64,000 nucleotides of DNA from Sulfuricurvum sp. (GTDB lineage: Bacteria; Campylobacterota; Campylobacteria; Campylobacterales; Sulfurimonadaceae): assembly GCF_028713855.1 (NCBI RefSeq), contig NZ_JAQTNN010000014.1, positions 1 to 64,000 on the forward strand. Direction: 5' to 3'. The notes beneath the pieces are model-generated. The model made no database searches. It had not been told where the DNA came from and saw only the letters and a program-made list of their open reading frames with translations. Positions 8,447 to 16,969 of the stretch are shown here, in pieces (positions within the stretch are counted from its first letter, which is position 1; every line of letters begins with the position of its first letter). Both the position numbers and the translations under genes were made by a program.

Positions 8447-8854
8447 CTATTTTTCTAATGTTCTTTCGGTAATCGCCACTCCTGTTTCACACTCATAATA
8501 GCCGACATGCGAAGATGAACGATAAAAGATCGCGTATTGCTCCTCTGCTTTAGCTAATTCAATCGCCTCTTCAAATGTGATATCATAAATGCAATAACTC
8601 TCTTCGCTGTGATCGTCCAAATACCCAAGCGCTTCATCAAACGGATAACCGGATTCTAAAAGCTTCTCAAAGAGCTGTTCGTTACGCGTTGTATTTTCCT
8701 CAAGACTTAGTGGTTGATTGTTCGGATTCCATGCGGTGAGAATGGCAAAGGGTGCATCGAAAGGTGCGTAAGTGGGTAGGGTATCAATCGTAAAATCGAT
8801 CACTTCGCCGTTGTGAGAAATTCTAAAATGGGTGTTATCGTAAATGTCTTTCAT
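8447..8854 (-). CDS. DUF3293 family protein
   Basis: This 135-aa protein matches the DUF3293 pattern: FAILTAWNPNNQPLSLEENTTRN (the T-A-x-N-P box followed by a conserved N-x-x-R-N segment), then a GLY/acidic middle and a C-terminal EEAIELAKAEEQYAIFY segment. The biochemical function of the family is unknown. It stands alone on the minus strand, convergent with 8199-8429. Confidence 0.7.
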   Translation of the reverse strand: MKDIYDNTHFRISHNGEVIDFTIDTLPTYAPFDAPFAILTAWNPNNQPLSLEENTTRNEQLFEKLLESGYPFDEALGYLDDHSEESYCIYDITFEEAIELAKAEEQYAIFYRSSSHVGYYECETGVAITERTLEK

Positions 8855-8902
8855 GCAATCAGTATAGCATCAAGATGGCTTGAGCTTAGCTGAATGCTAA
8901 AA

Positions 8903-9085
8903 TCAAGCCTTGATGTCGAGATTTTGACCCAAACCGGTCAGCTCGGCAGCTAGTGATGCGTTGGAATCTTGAGGAACAGGGGCACTCTCAAGCAATTTCA
9001 TAATTCCTTGATCTTGTGAATCGATCGCTTTTTTTAAAGCGTACATCTGCGGTCCCATTCCACTTTGTGAATTGATTGGATCCAT
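8903..9085 (-). CDS. YjfB-like putative motility protein
   Basis: The 60-aa product has the pattern of the YjfB putative-motility family: a short Met/Gln-rich start, then ALKKAIDSQDQGIMKLLES as the conserved central helix, and a Gly/Leu-rich tail. The RBS AAAGGAGG is near-perfect, indicating strong translation. The family name comes from neighbours in other genomes; no motility gene is near it here. Confidence 0.6.
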   Translation of the reverse strand: MDPINSQSGMGPQMYALKKAIDSQDQGIMKLLESAPVPQDSNASLAAELTGLGQNLDIKA

Positions 9086-9167
9086 GATTTATCCTCCTTT
9101 TGGAGTTAGAACCTATATCGGCAGTTATTGGGAAAAAGCGTAACCCAATAAAGCTAAAGATGTGTTC

Positions 9168-10568
9168 TCATTCGACACCTTGATCTTTGATCTCTTCAAA
9201 CTTTGCTGCCATGGTAGGGTTGTGTCGTGTTAATTTCTTCACCGTCACATCCTGAGCTTTATCATTGGCAATACGGAGATTTCTATCGGCTCCAAGCAAG
9301 GCATCTTTTGTCTTTTGGAGATGATCGATCGATTTGTCGATCTCCATGATGGCTGTCTCGAACTTCTTTGATGCCAATTCGTAGTTTCTCGAAAACGCCG
9401 TTTTAAATGCGTCCAAATCGTTCTCAAAATTGGTGACATCGATGTTTTGCGCTTTGACGAGGGCAAGTTCGTTCTTATAGGCCAGAGAATTCATGGCAGC
9501 ATTGCGAAGCAGGGTGATGATCGGGATAAAAAACTGCGGTCGAACCACATACATTTTCGGATAACGATAGGAGACATCCACGATACCCGTATTGTAGAGT
9601 TCATTCTCCGGTTCAAGGAGTGAAACGAGGATCGCATATTCGCAGTTTTTCTCACTGCGGTCTCGATCAAGTTCCTTGAAAAAATCCTCATTTTTCTTCT
9701 TGGTTCCTGATGTATCGCTCTCATTTTTCATCTCGAACATGATGGAGACGATTTCTGTCCCTGATTCATCAGCATCCCGGAAGATATAATCCCCCTTGCT
9801 GCCGCTTCTGGCATCATTGTCCTTCTCAAAATAAGCTCTAGGAAACGCAGTAGGGCGTATACGGTTGAACTCTATCTCACAATGCTGTTCAAGGCTCTCG
9901 CCTATCATCTTCGTTGAAAGGCGGGCTTTCATGTCTTTGAGACGCTCAATCGCATCGTCACGATCTTTGATCTGCGTCTCATATTTGTCTTTTAACGACT
10001 TTTCGGAGAGCTGTTTTTCAAGTTCAATCTGCTTAAGGCTGTTGGTGAGTTCATCTCGCTCTCTTTCAACACTGCTGAGCGCTTGGTTGATCTCAAGCTT
10101 TTTGCTCAATTCATTCGAATCAAGTTTGGCTTTGAGTTCTTGAATCTCTTTTTCTTTTTGAGCGTTTACCTCTTGAAGCTCTTGCATGTATTTTGCATCG
10201 GCGAGTTTTACGGCGGTCTCGTTCTCCTGCTGTAACCGTTGTAGGGAATGGGAAAGCTCATCACGCTCTTTCTCTATGGCTTTGAGCGCTTCGGAGACGG
10301 CAAGCTGCTGCATCATCTCATTTTTGCTGATCAGGGATTTGAGTTCTTGGATTTCTGATTCTTTTGCAGAAGAGGCTTTTTGCAATTCACTGTTCAGTTT
10401 TTCTTGTGCAAGCTGGAGCGCGTATTGTTTATCCTTTTCTGCGAGTTCAAGTCTCTCAGAGAGCTGTTTTTCAAATGCGCTGTCACGGACTTGTTTGAGA
10501 ATATCGGCATAGCCAGCTTCATCGATTTTAAATGCCTTATGGCAATGCGGACAGATGATTTCATTCAT
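9168..10568 (-). CDS. DUF2130 protein: zinc-ribbon, coiled coil and nuclease-like domain
   Basis: The 466-aa protein opens with [11 protein letters not shown] (Cys5, Cys8, His9), probably half of a zinc knuckle. A long heptad-like coiled coil follows (about 25-215), rich in Glu/Lys/Leu. The C-terminal DUF2130 region begins around [21 protein letters not shown] and includes [31 protein letters not shown] and [19 protein letters not shown]. The D-Y-I and E-M-K pattern agrees with a PD-(D/E)xK fold assignment, as I recall for this family. Its role is unknown; the domain mix suggests DNA end or repair processing. Confidence 0.75.
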   Translation of the reverse strand: MNEIICPHCHKAFKIDEAGYADILKQVRDSAFEKQLSERLELAEKDKQYALQLAQEKLNSELQKASSAKESEIQELKSLISKNEMMQQLAVSEALKAIEKERDELSHSLQRLQQENETAVKLADAKYMQELQEVNAQKEKEIQELKAKLDSNELSKKLEINQALSSVERERDELTNSLKQIELEKQLSEKSLKDKYETQIKDRDDAIERLKDMKARLSTKMIGESLEQHCEIEFNRIRPTAFPRAYFEKDNDARSGSKGDYIFRDADESGTEIVSIMFEMKNESDTSGTKKKNEDFFKELDRDRSEKNCEYAILVSLLEPENELYNTGIVDVSYRYPKMYVVRPQFFIPIITLLRNAAMNSLAYKNELALVKAQNIDVTNFENDLDAFKTAFSRNYELASKKFETAIMEIDKSIDHLQKTKDALLGADRNLRIANDKAQDVTVKKLTRHNPTMAAKFEEIKDQGVE

Positions 10569-10646
10569 GTATGACCCTCGTGTACATAATTATCTAATAG
10601 GTTTGTGACGCTCACTGTTTTTCGTGCGATGAGTATAGCTAAAATT

Positions 10647-10880
10647 TTACGACGCCATCAACTGATCATAAAACACCTCATACATGCTCTCATCATCACG
10701 ATCCATGACCAGAGCGATCCGTTTTCCCATTCTCGTATAGGTATCGAGCAGATAGACCTGCTCGCCTTGATGGGAGTAGAGTGAGGAGGTCATTTTTGAG
10801 AGCCCATAGGCTTGATGGGTCGGACGGGAACGCTGAGATTCGGCTCGCGCCGCAGTTGAGGAGAGATTGGTTTGCATCAT
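10647..10880 (-). CDS. Small unknown protein (77 aa)
   Basis: ATG 10880 follows AGGAGAAGATC, a good RBS. The N-terminal 30 residues are Ser/Thr/Arg/Gln-rich and probably disordered; the C-terminal half (GEQVYLLDTYTRMGKRIALV, then an acidic segment) looks like a small beta-rich domain. I do not recognise it. The micro-ORF at 10894-11016 lies directly upstream on the same strand. Confidence 0.5.
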   Translation of the reverse strand: MMQTNLSSTAARAESQRSRPTHQAYGLSKMTSSLYSHQGEQVYLLDTYTRMGKRIALVMDRDDESMYEVFYDQLMAS

Positions 10881-10893
10881 GATCTTCTCCTAC

Positions 10894-11016
10894 TTACGCG
10901 ATAAATTTAAAGGTAAGGGTTTTAAGGGCGTGATAAACACCCATTTGCGTGTGCATCTCTTTGACTTTTAGAGTTACCCATACCAAAGCCAGTGAAGTAA
11001 TGATTAACGATTCCAT
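10894..11016 (-). CDS. 40-residue membrane-anchored micro-protein
   Basis: ATG 11016 is preceded by TAAAGGATAAGTCT, a well-placed RBS. The peptide starts with a hydrophobic helix (SLIITSLALVWVTL) followed by a basic tail, so a single-pass membrane micro-protein is likely. It is 13 bp upstream of the 77-aa gene and may share its transcript. The RBS and the helix support it; no homologue is known to me. Confidence 0.45.
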   Translation of the reverse strand: MESLIITSLALVWVTLKVKEMHTQMGVYHALKTLTFKFIA

Positions 11017-11053
11017 AGACTTATCCTTTACGGGGTTAATTTAGATTTTGGTA

Positions 11054-11087
11054 TGATGCACTACTCATTGGACAACATAGTGTCTGT
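11054..11087 (+). promoter_or_regulatory. Promoter and GGACA-N6-TGTCT operator of the first WYL gene
   Basis: A -10-like TATGAT lies at 11054-11059 and the palindrome GGACAACATAGTGTCT at 11072-11087, immediately before the RBS AAAGGA and ATG 11101. Unlike the other five copies, here the palindrome lies downstream of the -10, over the transcription start, as expected for simple autorepression. Confidence 0.6.
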
Positions 11088-11100
11088 TTAAAGGATCGAT

Positions 11101-12030
11101 ATGGGACAAATTCATGACTACGATAAAATCCTTACCCGTTTAACTATCATCCTACAGCGATTATATGAGGGAGAAGTGTTATCGGTTCAGGATTTAGCCG
11201 CAGAGTTCAATGTCTCGACAAAAACCATCCAGCGTGATTTTAATCAACGACTGATCCGTTTTCCGATAGAGAAGCAGGGGAGTAAGTGGAAAATGCAGTT
11301 AGGGCATTCCCTCACCAAAGAGCGAACTCCCGAAGAGGCACTGGTATTGGAGATGCTGGGCAATATCGCTGAGGGGATAGGAAGTGAATTTGGTGTCAAA
11401 GCCAAATCGCTCTTCTCCAAACTTCAAAACAACACCAAAAACCCTATTTACTCTAAAACCATCATCGAAGATATCTCAGATAAACTTGGACACTTTCATA
11501 TCATCGAACAAGCGATTATGGAGAACAAGATGGTACGGTTTCATTACAACAATAAACTCCGTCATGTCCATCCCTATAAGATCGTCTCCTTTGAAGGGTA
11601 CTGGTATCTCTATGGAGAAGAGTTCATGGAGAGCAAACTCAAGACTTATTACTTCAAAGGAATAGATCATCTTGAAATCACTCCAGAATCCTTCATCCCT
11701 AGCGATACAACCTATCGGATATTAGAACGTGCCATCAACGCATGGTTTGAACCGGACAAAGAACCGTTTGAAGTGACCCTCAAAGCATCCCCAGAGATCG
11801 CCAAATACTTCCACCGCAGACCACTCGCCAGTACCCAGCGAATCCTCAAAACATACGAAGATGGAAGTATGGAGATCGAAGTGCTTGCCACCTCTGAGCG
11901 TGAGATCATGCAAGAAGTAAAGAAATGGATGCCTGATCTCATCATCACCTTTCCCAAGCCACTAGCTCTTAAAGCCAAAAGCATTGCCGATAGCTTTTTG
12001 AATCGTCAGATTGAAGAGTTGATCGGGTAG
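11101..12030 (+). CDS. WYL-domain transcriptional regulator (WYL-1)
   Basis: The 309-aa protein has an N-terminal winged helix-turn-helix (residues about 10-60; LSVQDLAAEFNVSTKTIQRDFN is the recognition region) and a WYL domain at about 135-215, with GYWYLYGEEF as the name motif and RFHYNNKLRHVHPYKIV as its first strand. A WCX-like C-terminal part follows (FEVTLKASPEIAKYFHRRPL). WYL regulators commonly repress phage-defence genes and sense a ligand, probably nucleic acid or nucleotide. Its own promoter carries the shared palindrome, and the same palindrome precedes several defence operons downstream. Confidence 0.88.
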   Translation: MGQIHDYDKILTRLTIILQRLYEGEVLSVQDLAAEFNVSTKTIQRDFNQRLIRFPIEKQGSKWKMQLGHSLTKERTPEEALVLEMLGNIAEGIGSEFGVKAKSLFSKLQNNTKNPIYSKTIIEDISDKLGHFHIIEQAIMENKMVRFHYNNKLRHVHPYKIVSFEGYWYLYGEEFMESKLKTYYFKGIDHLEITPESFIPSDTTYRILERAINAWFEPDKEPFEVTLKASPEIAKYFHRRPLASTQRILKTYEDGSMEIEVLATSEREIMQEVKKWMPDLIITFPKPLALKAKSIADSFLNRQIEELIG

Positions 12031-12251
12031 TATTGGAGAATGGGCTTGAGTCATGTGGTAATCAGAAATCTGCAAAAAATGCTTTTAAGTATTTCTTAAA
12101 AAAATACTCATTAGAATTTGGGTCAAGGAATCGGTTCCGTCGCTTGGCAATGTAGGTTGCGCAAGGTAAAAATGCCTTCTAACTGAAAAACTTCAAATAG
12201 TAAATTCTGCTTATTATCCCACACCTATACATTCTTATAACAAGGCATTTC

Positions 12252-13994
12252 ATGCTAAAAAAATTCGTTTTAAGTCGGTATGCTGTTGAGTGTAACGGCA
12301 GTCCGCGATTCGTTGCCATCCCTGTGGTTGGATTAAATCCTGATATGATTAAACAAGGCTATCGTGATTTGCAAAGATCAGATTTGTCATTGAAGAAGAA
12401 TGACTATTTAAATCGTGTCGCCGATGCAATAGGTATTTATCCATGGGGTAAATATGAGTCATTTTATGAGAATAACATAGTGCCTTTTCTTGAGCAGAAT
12501 ACCTTAACATTTTATGCTCAGGATCACGGAGTTGATCTGCTAGGTAATCGCTTCACATTTCGTTCTATTGCCGACAGACTCTTCTTTTCGGATCGGCCTA
12601 TCCCTAAAGCAATATTCACAGGATATGGTTGTAATATCGATCATGAGTATTTTTATAATCCGAGTGTAGCGTTTGGAAAACCGGTGAAATCATATGATGA
12701 AATTGTTTCAGAGGCAAATGTCGACCTATTGATACCATTTAGACATAAAAATAATTTTCTTGGTATTTTTAATAATCTGCTTGGCGATGTTTTTATTCTA
12801 AATCATTCTCATGAAGATGATCGATATATAGTAACTTCCTACCCTCAAAATGGCGAAAAATACAAGACCAATGAGAGTATGATAGAAGATGCTAAAGAGC
12901 TCAAAAAGCTAATGTTGCAGTGTGCAAAAGGGTGGATAGAAATAATTCCCTTCAATGAGCACCTTATATTTTTGAAAGGGCCGAATGGAATATATGATTT
13001 TGTATTCAAGCATCTCAGAAATTCAGACTTTGAGGATCAATCACCATTCAGACCTTATTTGAATCATGACCGTATTCCATCGGTGATGAATGAAACTTAC
13101 GACTTTGCCAGATGGCTCTATTTTGGCAGAAAAGAAGACGATTCAAAGAAGAAACAGCAAGATGCACGTAGATCGTATTGGCTTGAAGAACTTCAGCATC
13201 ATGCAAATATAGATTTCTATGAATCCGGTGGCAGGATACATCCTGGGCATGAAAACTTATTGAAAAACTATTTTGAAAAAATGGGGGAGTACTCGTACAC
13301 CAAAAAAACAAAATCGGATCAACTACCCGGTTTTAAAGAAATCGAGCTAGCAAACGGTAAAGTATTGTTTACTTCAGACCTGATCACGATCGGAGAGTTT
13401 TCAGAATTTTACAATGATGAATCTTCTCATTCAAAAAGCTATCGAGAAGGGCGACATCCAGAGAATGATATTTGGGAAACAGTCAATTTAGAACCTGATA
13501 ATTATCCGGTAGCTGTGACCTATTATGATGCTGTCGCCTATTGCCGATGGGTTGAATTGAAACATAATGCTCCGGTGCGGCTCTTATCAGCCATTGAATG
13601 GTATGAGATGTTCGATAATCCTTTTAAAGTGTCTGATTTGAATGGGTTAAATCGATGGTCTGATGATCTAATATGTTTTACTCCGGCAAATGATGTCATT
13701 GAAGACATTACTAAACCCAGAAATGATTTCCAGGAAATTTATGTCCGTTTCAAAAATCCGCCTGAAATGATTCCACAGAGTAATGGTTTACAGTTATGTA
13801 TCAATCACCATTTTTCTGAATGGCTTTTGGAGTTTAATGGTCACGATGCAGCAATGGTTACGCCCTCATTGATGAAACCGTTGACTTTATCTTTCTTGTC
13901 CGGGGATGAGTTATCCACACCATCATTTTCGGCTGAAAGTACCGGAAAATATAAATATCAAAAAATCGGCTTTAGGATCTGTTATGAGAAATGA
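12252..13994 (+). CDS. Unknown protein with C-terminal FGE/SUMF1-like domain
   Basis: The 580-aa protein has two parts. Residues 1-355 match nothing I know. Residues about 362-578 follow the formylglycine-generating-enzyme/C-type-lectin pattern: VLFTSDLITIGEFSEFYND, then NYPVAVTYYDAVAYCRW (418-433), APVRLLSAIEWYEMF in place of yRLPTEAEWE, a weak GN-x-x-EW equivalent (HHFSEWLLEF) and the closing IGFRICYE. The paired catalytic cysteines of true FGE are not evident, so it is more likely a binding or scaffold version of the fold. The stop overlaps the NYN gene by 11 bp, implying a two-component unit. Confidence 0.65.
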   Translation: MLKKFVLSRYAVECNGSPRFVAIPVVGLNPDMIKQGYRDLQRSDLSLKKNDYLNRVADAIGIYPWGKYESFYENNIVPFLEQNTLTFYAQDHGVDLLGNRFTFRSIADRLFFSDRPIPKAIFTGYGCNIDHEYFYNPSVAFGKPVKSYDEIVSEANVDLLIPFRHKNNFLGIFNNLLGDVFILNHSHEDDRYIVTSYPQNGEKYKTNESMIEDAKELKKLMLQCAKGWIEIIPFNEHLIFLKGPNGIYDFVFKHLRNSDFEDQSPFRPYLNHDRIPSVMNETYDFARWLYFGRKEDDSKKKQQDARRSYWLEELQHHANIDFYESGGRIHPGHENLLKNYFEKMGEYSYTKKTKSDQLPGFKEIELANGKVLFTSDLITIGEFSEFYNDESSHSKSYREGRHPENDIWETVNLEPDNYPVAVTYYDAVAYCRWVELKHNAPVRLLSAIEWYEMFDNPFKVSDLNGLNRWSDDLICFTPANDVIEDITKPRNDFQEIYVRFKNPPEMIPQSNGLQLCINHHFSEWLLEFNGHDAAMVTPSLMKPLTLSFLSGDELSTPSFSAESTGKYKYQKIGFRICYEK

Positions 13995-14682
13995 TCCTAA
14001 AACAATTGCACTTTATATTGATTGCGAAAATATCAGCTACAAACGGCTTGATGAAATTATCGAGCAACTCTCCTCTTACGGGGAGATTATTATTCGCAGG
14101 GCTTATGGAAATTGGCAGAAAGAGAATCTAAAAGCTTGGAATGACAAGCTTTATGAATATGCTTTAAAACCGATTCATCATTTGGAGTATGCAAAAGGAA
14201 AGAATTCGAGTGATATGACCTTGGCTATAGATGTAATGAATATGTTGTCAAGGAATATTGATATTTTTGCTTTCGCATCAAGTGATAGCGATTTCACACC
14301 ACTCATTATGGAATTACGAGAACACAGTAAAAGAGTTTTATGTTTTGGAGAGAGCAAGGCATCTCAGTTGTACAAACAAATCTGTACAGATTTCATTTGT
14401 ATTGATGCACAATTTGGTAAAAAAACTCGAAAAGAATTACGGCAGGACACAAGGCTGGTCAATATGCTTCGTAACGCAGTGGATGAAGAAAAAAATGAAA
14501 ATGCTCATGCCAGTTTTTTTTCTGTTGAAGCTAATTTGAAAAGAAACGGGTTTTCCGCAACAACTTTTGGATATGAAAAATTGAGCGATTTACTCAAAGA
14601 GATTGATATATTTGAAATTGATGTGAAGCAGGGGCTGCACAAGGCTATTCTTTGGGACAAAAGAGTACGGAATCATGGTTGA
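13984..14682 (+). CDS. NYN-domain (PIN-like) nuclease with C-terminal LOTUS/OST-HTH-like domain
   Basis: From ATG 13984 the product is 232 aa. Residues 7-135 fit the NYN/LabA fold: ALYIDCENISY with the Asp-x-Glu-Asn quartet, DMTLAIDVMNML, and FAFASSDSDFTPLIMELRE, which supply acidic residues for metal-dependent RNA cleavage. Residues about 150-220 (LRNAVDEEKNENAHASFFSV, then TTFGYEKLSDLLKEIDIFEI) resemble an OST-HTH/LOTUS RNA-binding domain, a frequent partner of NYN. I chose this ATG because the upstream in-frame ATG at 13906 lies deep inside the FGE-like gene. The 11-bp overlap indicates coupling. Confidence 0.8.
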   Translation: MRNDPKTIALYIDCENISYKRLDEIIEQLSSYGEIIIRRAYGNWQKENLKAWNDKLYEYALKPIHHLEYAKGKNSSDMTLAIDVMNMLSRNIDIFAFASSDSDFTPLIMELREHSKRVLCFGESKASQLYKQICTDFICIDAQFGKKTRKELRQDTRLVNMLRNAVDEEKNENAHASFFSVEANLKRNGFSATTFGYEKLSDLLKEIDIFEIDVKQGLHKAILWDKRVRNHG

Positions 14683-14720
14683 GTATGGGTGCAGTTATTA
14701 ATCAAATTTAAGCAATAAAC

Positions 14721-14753
14721 GGACACTAGGGTGTCTAAAATGTGTTCTACACT
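14721..14753 (+). promoter_or_regulatory. GGACA-N6-TGTCT operator with -10 TACACT
   Basis: Palindrome GGACACTAGGGTGTCT at 14721-14736 is followed after exactly 11 bp by TACACT (14748-14753). It should control the 14782-15501 genes. The same 11-bp geometry recurs at 16537-16568 (minus), 16618, 18504 and 24246. Confidence 0.65.
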
Positions 14754-14781
14754 ATACGCATAAAATACAAAGGTCATTGAG

Positions 14782-14883
14782 ATGGAAAGTATGACAGATA
14801 CCGAATGGATAATTATAGCGCTGATGATACCGACCCCTGTGTATATCTACAAACATCAAAAGACGTTTGAGAAATGGTTTTAG
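14782..14883 (+). CDS. 33-residue single-pass membrane micro-protein
   Basis: ATG 14782 follows AAAGGTCATTGAG. The peptide carries one hydrophobic stretch (WIIIALMIPTPVYIY) with a short acidic N-terminus and a basic C-terminus, the profile of a tail- or signal-anchored micro-protein. It sits between the palindrome promoter and the 202-aa gene, 9 bp upstream of the latter, so it is probably its first cistron. Confidence 0.45.
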   Translation: MESMTDTEWIIIALMIPTPVYIYKHQKTFEKWF

Positions 14884-14892
14884 GGGGCAAAA

Positions 14893-15501
14893 ATGGATAA
14901 AAAAATACTGTTGCGTGTTTGGCCAGAATTCGGGAGTACCGGAATATGGATGCCACCAAACCCTTCGGATAACATTATGGGACAAATGCTTACCTATGAA
15001 TCTCTTAAACTTCCTAATGATTTAGCAGACGCATTTACGCAATGGCAAGAACGTTATAACGAGCGTCCGTTGCCTGATAATGGAATCTTTGATTGGGAAT
15101 CTTTGCATAAAGAGGGGTTAGAACTCGCAAAAGAGCTTAAAAATTATAAACTTTATGATTTTTCAGTTCAGTACTGGATGAATGAATCATGGCAAATGAT
15201 CTACGGTTATGACGTAATGGCAGATTACAGTGCCTCATTATGGGATGATGAAGGGACAAGTATCACTGTTGATAGTATCGAAGACGATTTAAGAGGGTAT
15301 ACTATTTCCAATAGTGATGAACTTCAAAAGGAATTCGATGCATGGGAGGAAGATTTTTACAAATCGTTGGACAATACGTTGGAATGGGAAGCATTTAATG
15401 CAGAAGGTCATCGGCTGACAAATGAACTACAATCTAGGTTACCGGAGTATTGTACTGTGAGATATATGCATGCTTTTGAAGAAACGTATCCGCCGTTTTA
15501 A
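14893..15501 (+). CDS. Unknown 202-aa protein with internal duplication
   Basis: ATG 14893 has GGGGGC upstream. The protein contains two related halves: LADAFTQWQERYNERP followed by FDWESLHKEGLELAKELK, and LQKEFDAWEEDFYKSL followed by LEWEAFNAEGHRLTNELQ. Each half then runs into a Tyr-rich strand segment. The protein is acidic and rich in Trp, with no signal or membrane helix. I do not recognise the family. The palindrome promoter and the position between WYL regulators place it in the defence regulon; its job is unknown. Confidence 0.65.
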   Translation: MDKKILLRVWPEFGSTGIWMPPNPSDNIMGQMLTYESLKLPNDLADAFTQWQERYNERPLPDNGIFDWESLHKEGLELAKELKNYKLYDFSVQYWMNESWQMIYGYDVMADYSASLWDDEGTSITVDSIEDDLRGYTISNSDELQKEFDAWEEDFYKSLDNTLEWEAFNAEGHRLTNELQSRLPEYCTVRYMHAFEETYPPF

Positions 15502-15511
15502 AAGTGATTTT

Positions 15512-16510
15512 TTATCCTCTTTTGCAGCCACCGTATGTCCGAGCGGGCTGTTGGCGAAGTTTCTCGACTGCCGCTTGCGCTTCACGTAGCAGTATCTCTC
15601 GAAGGCTACGCGGATAATGTACCTGTATATGAGGCAGCCACTGACGACACAACGGTACCATCTCCCAAACACTGGTGACGGTATAGGTGACGATGATATC
15701 TCCATCGTCTAAATGGGAGACAACCTTTTGACTCGGTAAAAACTTTTTGAGTTTGAAATAACGTGCTACTTCGCCACTGATTTGCAGTTTTACTTCACGT
15801 TCATCGAATGTCCCATCCGCTTTCGGATAATACTTCGCCCATGAGGTCTGAAAACGCTCGACGAATTTCAAAAATGATGGATCTGGTCGGAACAGCTCTC
15901 CGGTGGATTCGATACTTTGAATCATAGCTACACGTGATAGAAGCAATGACGGAATTCCCTCATGAAACAACTCACTTGCGAGGTAAAAATTCTCATTCAA
16001 AAAGACGATTGAGTAGGGACGGGCGATAAAGACCGATGCTTCACCATCACGCAGATAATCGATACGGATCTCCTGATGGAACTTCACGGCACGTTCTAAC
16101 TCACGAAACAGCTCAGGACGGCTGTTAAACTCTTCAAACGGTCGGGTTTTAAATGTATAAAGCCGCTCGTATTCGCTGATCTTGCCGGTGAGCTTTTCGC
16201 GCTCTTTTTTATCCATCTTTTTGGTGAGGGATAATCCTCCTCGCTCCGCCAGTCCCAATGCCCCTTTGAGCAGGGATATCTCATCAGGGGTGAGTACATT
16301 GTCTAAGAGCTCTTTTTGAATCGCGTAGATCATCCCGTTGTCATTAATGAGAAATTCACCGAATACCTCTTTGATGAGGGCAATGTCACGGCGAATGGTA
16401 CGATCGGAGGTTTCGAACTCAGCAGCCAAGGAAGCGGTGCTTAGACGTTTGCCTTCATTCAGACGCGCGACGATGGTGCTAACGCGATTCATGGAAGATG
16501 CTTTGCTCAT
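15512..16510 (-). CDS. WYL-domain transcriptional regulator (WYL-2)
   Basis: This 332-aa paralogue of the protein at 11101 has an N-terminal HTH (LSTASLAAEFETSDRTIRRDIALI), a WYL domain around 140-215 (RIDYLRDGEASVFIARPYSIV and NENFYLASELF, with the W of WYL replaced) and a C-terminal WCX-like region ending VHYPRSLREILLREA. It is divergent from the TROVE gene, and its promoter carries a 5-bp-spacer version of the palindrome with TATAAT on the minus strand, so autoregulation together with control of the TROVE side is likely. Its base use is richer in GC than most of the island. Confidence 0.87.
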   Translation of the reverse strand: MSKASSMNRVSTIVARLNEGKRLSTASLAAEFETSDRTIRRDIALIKEVFGEFLINDNGMIYAIQKELLDNVLTPDEISLLKGALGLAERGGLSLTKKMDKKEREKLTGKISEYERLYTFKTRPFEEFNSRPELFRELERAVKFHQEIRIDYLRDGEASVFIARPYSIVFLNENFYLASELFHEGIPSLLLSRVAMIQSIESTGELFRPDPSFLKFVERFQTSWAKYYPKADGTFDEREVKLQISGEVARYFKLKKFLPSQKVVSHLDDGDIIVTYTVTSVWEMVPLCRQWLPHIQVHYPRSLREILLREAQAAVEKLRQQPARTYGGCKRG

Positions 16511-16536
16511 ATGGTCACCTATGGTAATTTCGAAAG

Positions 16537-16568
16537 ATTATATCGAGATGAACGGACACATTATGTCC
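16537..16568 (-). promoter_or_regulatory. WYL-2 promoter: GGACA-N5-TGTCC operator and TATAAT
   Basis: GGACACATTATGTCC occupies 16554-16568, within the longer dyad ACGGACA/TGTCCGT. On the minus strand a perfect TATAAT (16542-16537) lies 11 bp from it and 26-32 bp before the WYL-2 ATG. Confidence 0.7.
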
Positions 16569-16617
16569 GTTTTTAATTTATATTGCTCTAAAAATGTTTT
16601 TTTGTAAATTTCACCTC

Positions 16618-16649
16618 GGACATTATACGTCCAATATTCACCCTATCAT
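16618..16649 (+). promoter_or_regulatory. TROVE-side promoter: GGACA-N5-CGTCC operator and TATCAT
   Basis: GGACATTATACGTCC at 16618-16632 is followed after 11 bp by TATCAT (16644-16649). Transcription would start near 16656 and run through the hairpin-rich leader into the TROVE gene. Both sites between the divergent genes have 5-bp spacers. Confidence 0.6.
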
Positions 16650-16655
16650 GTCATC

Positions 16656-16788
16656 GTTCCAATCAGGCATTACGAAAAAGAGTTCATCGTAAAAGCACAG
16701 TAACTAGCTTAAAACCGCTAAGCATCAACGCCACCATACGTTGAAAGATCATAGAGGAATGTAGCGAGGGAGTGCCCTCGCTACATTC
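16656..16788 (+). ncRNA. Candidate structured small RNA upstream of TROVE (Y-RNA-like by position)
   Basis: From the predicted start near 16656, three perfect stems follow one another: TTACGA/TCGTAA (16670-16692, 11-nt loop), TCAACG/CGTTGA (16725-16744, 8-nt loop) and a 14-bp stem GAATGTAGCGAGGG with loop AGTG and CCCTCGCTACATTC (16757-16788). The last could end a small RNA, though no T-run follows. Bacterial Ro60 homologues (Rsr) bind Y RNAs usually encoded next to them, so a Y-like RNA is the natural guess. I could not identify a tRNA-like Y-RNA module, so the identity is unproven; a structured 5' leader is the alternative. Confidence 0.4.
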
Positions 16789-16969
16789 ATGAATTTATGA
16801 GAGATGAGGCTGTTGTCTCTGCTCATTATTCACTCTATGGGCGTAAAGTCACTCTTTTTATTTTTATCCTGTGCGGAACGGGGAGCATTACGGTCAAAGC
16901 ATCAACGAAATTTATCCTGGAAAGCGGCTTTGACACTTTCATCTCCCCACCTAATACTTGGAGACTATT

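Noticed and set aside
12252-13994. FGE-like protein as a diversity-generating retroelement target
   Set aside because: No reverse transcriptase or template repeat is visible in the window.
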